NCBI GenBank assembly: GCA_030062745.1
Contig: CP099846.1
Location: 3,038,001-3,102,000 of the forward strand
Origin: Capitulum mitella
Lineage: Eukaryota; Arthropoda; Thecostraca; Pollicipedomorpha; Pollicipedidae
Direction: 5' to 3'
DNA: 64,000 nucleotides
Shown: positions 59,089 to 64,000 of the stretch, piece by piece
Layout: each line of letters starts with the position of its first letter
How positions within the stretch are numbered: the first letter of the stretch is position 1
The notes under the pieces: generated by a model
Database searches by the model: none
What the model was told of the DNA's origin: nothing
What the model saw: only the letters and a program-made list of their open reading frames with translations
Translations under genes and position numbers: made by a program

Positions 59089-60852
59089 TGCGGCACTGAC
59101 TGGGGTATTTCGCTAGCCATCAGTTTCTAAGGAGGGGAACTGTTTTTCCCCAGATTGTCTCTAGAGCCAATGGTCCGTTTTCGGCGATTCAGGCGGAAAT
59201 TCATAGCCCGTCATCCTGAATTCCCTGAATCTCCCAATAAACCCCATTTGTTGACCACTAGGTCAACGCCAGATCAAAGGCCGAAAAGAGGCAGTTATCT
59301 GGTAACAGCTTTGGAAATGTATTTACGTTACAAGAGTGTTGGGAATGGCTTTTTGTGTTTTCAAACGAACTCTTTTTGTACGGCAGACAGTATTTTTGTA
59401 AAAATTGGCCTGAGGTCATCCTCGGTCACGAGGACAAATAAGATCATGGGCTGAGTTTTGGCCTTTTACGTGTTTCTAATGTAGCATTTAATGTGGCGTT
59501 CAGTTTGCGTGTGCTCGTGTTTTGTAATAACCAATGACAAATATTGTAGTGGATGTATGCATGCAATATACAACAAAGAGCTTATTTGTATTTCGTCTTA
59601 CAGCAGTTTTATTTAATGTTTGCCCTAATATTGGACAGGTCAGTGAGCTTATTATTGTATCATTCAGCAACTGCACAAAGCGTGTGCATTGCATTTCTTA
59701 TTTAATTTACGAGCTGCCCATTAACCCGAAAAATCTATCAGAAGGACAAGCACATTGTGAGATAGGCCGTAGTGATTATTGAGGTTGTCACACAGTCATC
59801 ATGCAGAATCTTATAGGATAATATTTCCGTTTTCAAAATAATTTTTGCAACTTTTCAGCCATGAAGAATTTACTGGTGCTTCTGCAAGTTCTGTGTGTGT
59901 GTGCTGCTGTTTACTGCTAGTTTTGCACGAAAATCATAGCTTGAACGTACACTAAGCCTGCAATCTGACGTCACCTCTTACTAATTTTTATTTTTGGGAA
60001 ATTTGAAAAATTGTGTGCTAGCGATGAAAGTGTGGGAGATATTAACTTCTGGTCATTTGGCCCTCCGTTCGAAACAAAAAATCGGCAAAACCAAGGGCCT
60101 TAGGACCTTGTCGACGGTGGGTAAAACTTTTGCAACATTGCATGCCTTGGACCTGAAATTGGCGTGGAGTGCACGACTGGGTGTGGAGTTCAGGGGCTAT
60201 TTAAAAGGCTGTTCTCATCAAAGCCTTTAATCCCCAAAACCACTCCAGCTATTATCTACTGTAATTCTTATCAGAGATAATAAAAACTCCCAGAAAACAC
60301 TCGCAGCGTAACATAGTCACGTAACAATGACTCCAATTCGTCAAATGGCTGAGGCCCGTTTTTCGGCAGAATGTTGAACATGGAAATAAGATCACCAGGA
60401 ACGACAGGTTAATGCCGGACATCATCGCACGTATTTTGTCAACTCGGCAGCAACCAGCGGTTTTCACCTCATCACAGGAATAGGAGACGTCTTGGTCACC
60501 AGGTCACTGTCGCTACCGCTGTGCTGGGGAGTTGAAATGCCTTCTGTGGGTAAAGACGTATGGCAAGCATTTGTTATATATGTTCCTGATTTTACAAGTA
60601 TTTGTTATATATGTTCCTGATTTTGCGCAAACATTCACACATAACTGAAACTGCTTCAGACGACATAAACGTGATCCGTGTTGTAAACTTGGTGAAAATA
60701 GGTTAGCAGAAACACGTATTTTGTGTTCTGTTTTGTCAGCAAGAGGCTTTTGAAAACATATGAATGCCATAAATCACAAGTCTCAAAGTATTTCTAAGGT
60801 ACATGCTTAACGTATGCGGTACAGCTTAACGTCTATTACCGCCAAGCTAATA
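59089..60852. other. No gene recognised
   Basis: A 32-bp tandem duplication (ATTTGTTATATATGTTCCTG twice) lies at about 60570-60640. Open frames at 59155-59454 and 59994-60230 are not recognised and lack supporting splice or promoter signals. Confidence 0.3.
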
Positions 60853-61106
60853 CAGGCACGTAGCCAGGGGAAGGGGGCCATGGGGCCATGCCCCCGAGCT
60901 TAGCGGTCTGCACTAGATATTTAGCGATTTCGCAGGAATAAGGAAGAGGGGTCATATATGTCATGCAAATCCAAAGAAAGTTTTTCCTACACGTTGAATA
61001 TGAGGTTAATTGCATGAATTGCTCCTTTTTCCTATAAATTTTGTCATATGACAAAATTTGACCTTTGCCCCTCCCCCTCCCCAGTGGAATCCTGGCTACC
61101 TGCCTG
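60853..61106. mobile_element. hAT-like miniature element, family C, copy 3
   Basis: Inverted ends CAGGCACGTAGCCAGG and CCTGGCTACCTGCCTG are flanked by an 8-bp duplication with one mismatch (AGCTAATA at 60845-60852, AGCTAATG at 61107-61114). At 254 bp it shows what the interrupted copy at 17504-18981 looked like before its insertion. Confidence 0.88.
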
Positions 61107-61447
61107 AGCTAATGGTGTCATGGGGGTGAAGTCACGTGAATAGCAGTTCGCGGCTGCAGACCCCGATCCAAAACGAGTCATAAAGAACTGTCGTACTGAC
61201 TAACACGGCAGATGAGGCATGTAGTGCTTCATTAATGCATCCTGCTCCGATTTTCCCATTTCAGTAGCTTTGTTTTTTTGTAAGCATCAGCAAAACAATT
61301 GATAGAGAGATGCTTTATTCACAGACCCTTGGAAGTCACATAAAGTAACAGGAAAGACACTGGGGTCGATCAACAGCATCCTTGTCTGTTTTGCAATGTG
61401 AGAACCCTTCAGTCTTTGTAGTAGGCCGTCCGGGCACTCAGTTTTGT

Positions 61448-62526
61448 TTACTTTTTATAGATGAACGGGTAGCCGTAGGCCCCGTAGGTCCCATAGGCGC
61501 TGTAAGCCATCGGCGACGAGTAGAACATCAGAGAGTCGTCGGCCTTCTGGTCCACATCACGCTTCTTGCGGTAGAATGGAGTGCCGAAGTAGGACGAGTA
61601 GTACGGGTAGCCACCGTAGTAGGTGCTGTAGAGAAGGGCCTCATCAGCCTTCTGGTCCTCGGCGGGAGCCTCACGCTTCTTCAGTAGGTGATAGTAGTTG
61701 TAGTAGGAGGAGTAAGGGTGGGCAGCATAGTAGTTGTACAGCAGCGCCTCATCAGCCTGCTGATCCTCAGCGGGGGCCTCACGCTTCTTCAGGAGGTGAT
61801 AGTAGTCGTAGTAGGCGGAGTAAGGGTGGGCAGCATAGTAGCTGTACAGCAGCGCATCATCAGCCTTCTGGTCTTCGGCGGGAGCCTCCGGAGCAGCCCG
61901 CTTCTTTCTCTGCAGAGTGACAAAGCCGTCAGCGTCCCAAATGATGGCATATAACGCGGTAATTCCTTAGGACGAAACCCTCGTTACATCTGCCGTAATT
62001 TGATGACGTGATATTTTGACGAAACATTCGAGCCCTCTAGCCTCTAACAACGACCGCCTCTCCTTTTAAATAAAGACCTCAAATACATCCACTGGCGTTT
62101 CGTTTTACCGAGAACTGTTTGCTCCGTGTGAAAACTCATGCAAGATCCTGATTCTGATAAATGTTGAGCAGAGTATCATGGTCACGAACCAGTGTTCTTC
62201 CCAGAAAGCTATGCGCAGAAAATGTATGCATTCTTCTCTTACCCAGATCGACGAGAAAGGAGAACCGTAGTACCCGCTGTACACCACAGGCGTGTAGTAG
62301 TACGCCGAGGCGCACGTGGCCACAACCAACAGCAACGCCTGGAACAAACAGCCCAGTCAGCTGGTTGAGAATATGCCATGCATCATGTACGAAAAACGCA
62401 GGCAGCTCGGCTGAAATCTCCTGTAGCTTGTCATAGTTTAAAAAGAAACCGAAAATATTGACTCGCTTACAATTCGCTTTCCGTATAACGAACAAAACAA
62501 ATGGTTCTGCTTACAATGCACTTCAT
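61448..62526 (-). CDS. Tyrosine-rich secreted repeat protein, paralogue 5
   Basis: Complement of join 61448..61909, 62243..62338 and 62515..62526; about 189 aa. Introns are 176 and 333 nt, phase 0. Signal peptide MKCI-ALLLVVATCASA is followed by YYYTPVVYSGYYGSPFSSIW. Exon 3 (153 aa) starts RKKRAAPEAPAEDQKADDAL. It has two YYAAHPYS units ending LLKKR, a YYGGYPYYSSYFGTPFYRKKR unit, and DVDQKADDSLMFY with AYGTYGAYG before the final YKK. The frame is intact at the site where gene 4 is shifted. The polyadenylation signal (minus strand) is at 61314-61319. Promoter, introns and 5' flank resemble gene 4, but the 3' UTR resembles that of gene 2, so the gene is a mosaic. Function inferred as for the other copies. 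Confidence 0.9.
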
Positions 62527-63641
62527 GATGGGAAGAACTTGGCTATGCAGTGCTGGATGGTTGAGACTGTCTGGTTATATACAAGGGCTTGACTAGACAC
62601 ACCCTAGAGTGGGCCAATCAAAATTGGCATTGGGCGGCAACGCCTTTGTTAAACCTGTATGCTCGAAAGAAACCAGTTCCACCCTTTGTAGCGTTGTGTA
62701 ATGCCACGCTAGGTTTGCATTTGTTGTTTTGGATATGCTGGGCATCGCGTACAATGATTTGGATGGCGATGGGGGAAACAAAAGATTGCAGGCTGCAAAA
62801 TGTAGACATAGCCGCGTTTTCGTCGCAGTAAAATAGTAGATTGCAAAGGCTGCATGCTTGCTTCGCTGCGGTAAGCGACGACATTTCGTGCGATGCGTGA
62901 CAGCCTGCGGTGATTATGTCCCCACGGACGATTGCATTCACCGTTGTGTGCCTGATACGCATTTGAACACCAGCTTGTCTGATACTCTTTCCATCTATAT
63001 CCTGATGACAACGGCTGTAAGACCATCCAAGCACTCACAAACCCGAGGCCATAGAGAAGCGGAACATAGACGAGGATGTAGCCTAGTCGTTATGGGACGC
63101 GATACCCCGTTTGGCCCTTTGAAGTAGCGCAAAGACCATGCAGAGGACCTCAAACGGCGTGATCTCGGTGGATGCTGGTGTTCTTTCAGTCTTATGAAAC
63201 ATAACCTGCACGGCATCCTTGAAGGGCTCATAATGACTTCTGACGGTGACTAAGGACTAACAGTGTTGTTAGCATGCAGTCAAGCAATCAACATCAAGTT
63301 AGCATGCAATCAACATGCAATCAACATCAAGTTAGCATGTTAGCATGCAATCAATAATTCAAATACTGATTGATCCCTCTGGGGTCAATACAAGGTCAAA
63401 AAGGCTAATGATCTCAATTCATGGTTTTGTGTCGTATCAAGACTTCTCGCTGACATTCCTCGAGGAAGCGGTCTTAGATGAGAAATCTTCCAAGGTACTG
63501 ACGTCAAATTTTTGAGGACCATATAAAACATTGAAAGTCGGCGAGGCAAAATTGCAGAGCGATCGGAGCAGTGGTTAGTGGTTACCTTGCGCTACAAAAT
63601 TTCAGGTGAAGGTTGCACTCGCCTGCACTAGCGACGGTTAA
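61910..63641. repeat. Duplicated block around gene 5 (paralogous to 55389-57120)
   Basis: This copy has the same total layout and the same intron and flank lengths as the gene 4 block. The upstream tandem of AGCATGCAATCAACATCAAG-type units is at about 63268-63351. The block is cut at TTAA 63638-63641 by family A copy 5. Confidence 0.85.
62575..62646 (-). promoter_or_regulatory. Core promoter of tyrosine-rich gene 5
   Basis: On the minus strand: AAAGGCGTTGC, the ATTGGCCC box, CTAGGGTGTG and TATATAA (62575-62581), with the ATG at 62526. Spacing is the same as in genes 3 and 4. Confidence 0.75.
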
Positions 63642-64000
63642 CCCTATTCCTGGAGGGCAAGACGGTATGGCCGATTCCCGGCAGGGGGGGCGGATTCGGC
63701 CCCCCCCCTGAGATCTCGAGAACTACTTGTCCGATTTCATCGCAACAAACGGCAATCGATTTGCCGTGACGTGAACTACATTTTTATGAAAAGAAATTTC
63801 CAAAATTTTTAAATTTGTGGATACAGGGGGGCAAAAATGTCAAAATCGGGGGTACTTTTGGACTTCTTATAACTCCATTGTTTGTGGACCGATTTCGATG
63901 AAACTGGCATCAATCGAGAGATTATGGATAGGGCTTTTACCATGGGTGCACAAATCTGAAATTTTGAGAAAATTCATGAGCGTTCACAGGGTTTCAAAAA
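63642..64000 (+). mobile_element. TTAA-flanked non-autonomous element, family A copy 5 (partial)
   Basis: It begins directly after TTAA (63638-63641) with CCCTATTCCTGGAGGGC and continues with the family A left part (CCGATTCCCGGCAGGGGGGG, then GAGATCTCGAGAACTAC). It runs off the window end, so its right end and second TTAA are not visible. It is close to copy 2 in sequence and therefore fairly young. Confidence 0.85.

Noticed and set aside
1-64000. tRNA, rRNA or snRNA genes
   Set aside because: No convincing cloverleaf, B-box (GGTTCGAATCC type) or rRNA-like segment was seen by eye. A covariance-model scan would be needed to exclude them.

Overview
This is eukaryotic nuclear DNA. It has spliced genes with canonical GT/AG junctions, long introns, TATA-type promoters, minisatellites, (TA)n tracts and many transposable-element remnants. 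A short interstitial array of the pentamer TTAGG (41491-41565) points to an arthropod. The main secreted-protein genes break their signal peptide with an intron after codon 4, a layout common in arthropod cuticle-protein genes. A crustacean is possible, but the sequence alone does not fix the species.

Layout. (1) 1-6900: no recognised gene; a GC-rich 25-bp minisatellite lies at 1588-2109. (2) 6914-13905, plus strand: a four-exon gene whose product matches BLOC-1 subunit 4 (cappuccino). Its first intron holds two decayed Penelope-like retroelements in opposite orientation. Its third intron opens with about 38 copies of a 23-bp repeat, each copying the exon-3 end together with its splice donor. 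(3) 13906-24238: repeats dominate, including hAT-like miniature elements with 8-bp target duplications and a 1.2-kb TTAA-flanked element (family A), one copy of which is nested inside a hAT-like element. (4) 24700-63640: five paralogues of a small secreted, tyrosine-rich protein made of repeats separated by dibasic KKR/RKKR sites. Genes 1 and 2 are on the plus strand (24842-26179, 32847-33911). Genes 3, 4 and 5 are on the minus strand (46350-47482, 54920-56005, 61448-62526). Gene 4 carries a one-base insertion that shifts its C-terminal frame. (5) The rest is transposable-element debris, a second TTAA-flanked family (B), another inverted Penelope pair and simple repeats.

The five paralogues share a three-exon structure (12-nt coding exon 1, 96-99-nt exon 2, long exon 3, all introns phase 0). 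They also share an ATTGG box upstream of a TATA box. Genes 4 and 5 lie in a duplicated block whose introns and 1115-bp upstream flank have the same length in both copies. Their 3' untranslated regions are exchanged between paralogues, which indicates unequal crossing-over or gene conversion. The duplicated flanks also preserve unoccupied sites for two of the TTAA elements.

The most promising candidates for undescribed biology are the KKR-punctuated tyrosine-rich polyprotein family and the tandem amplification of a functional 5' splice site in the BLOC-1 subunit gene.
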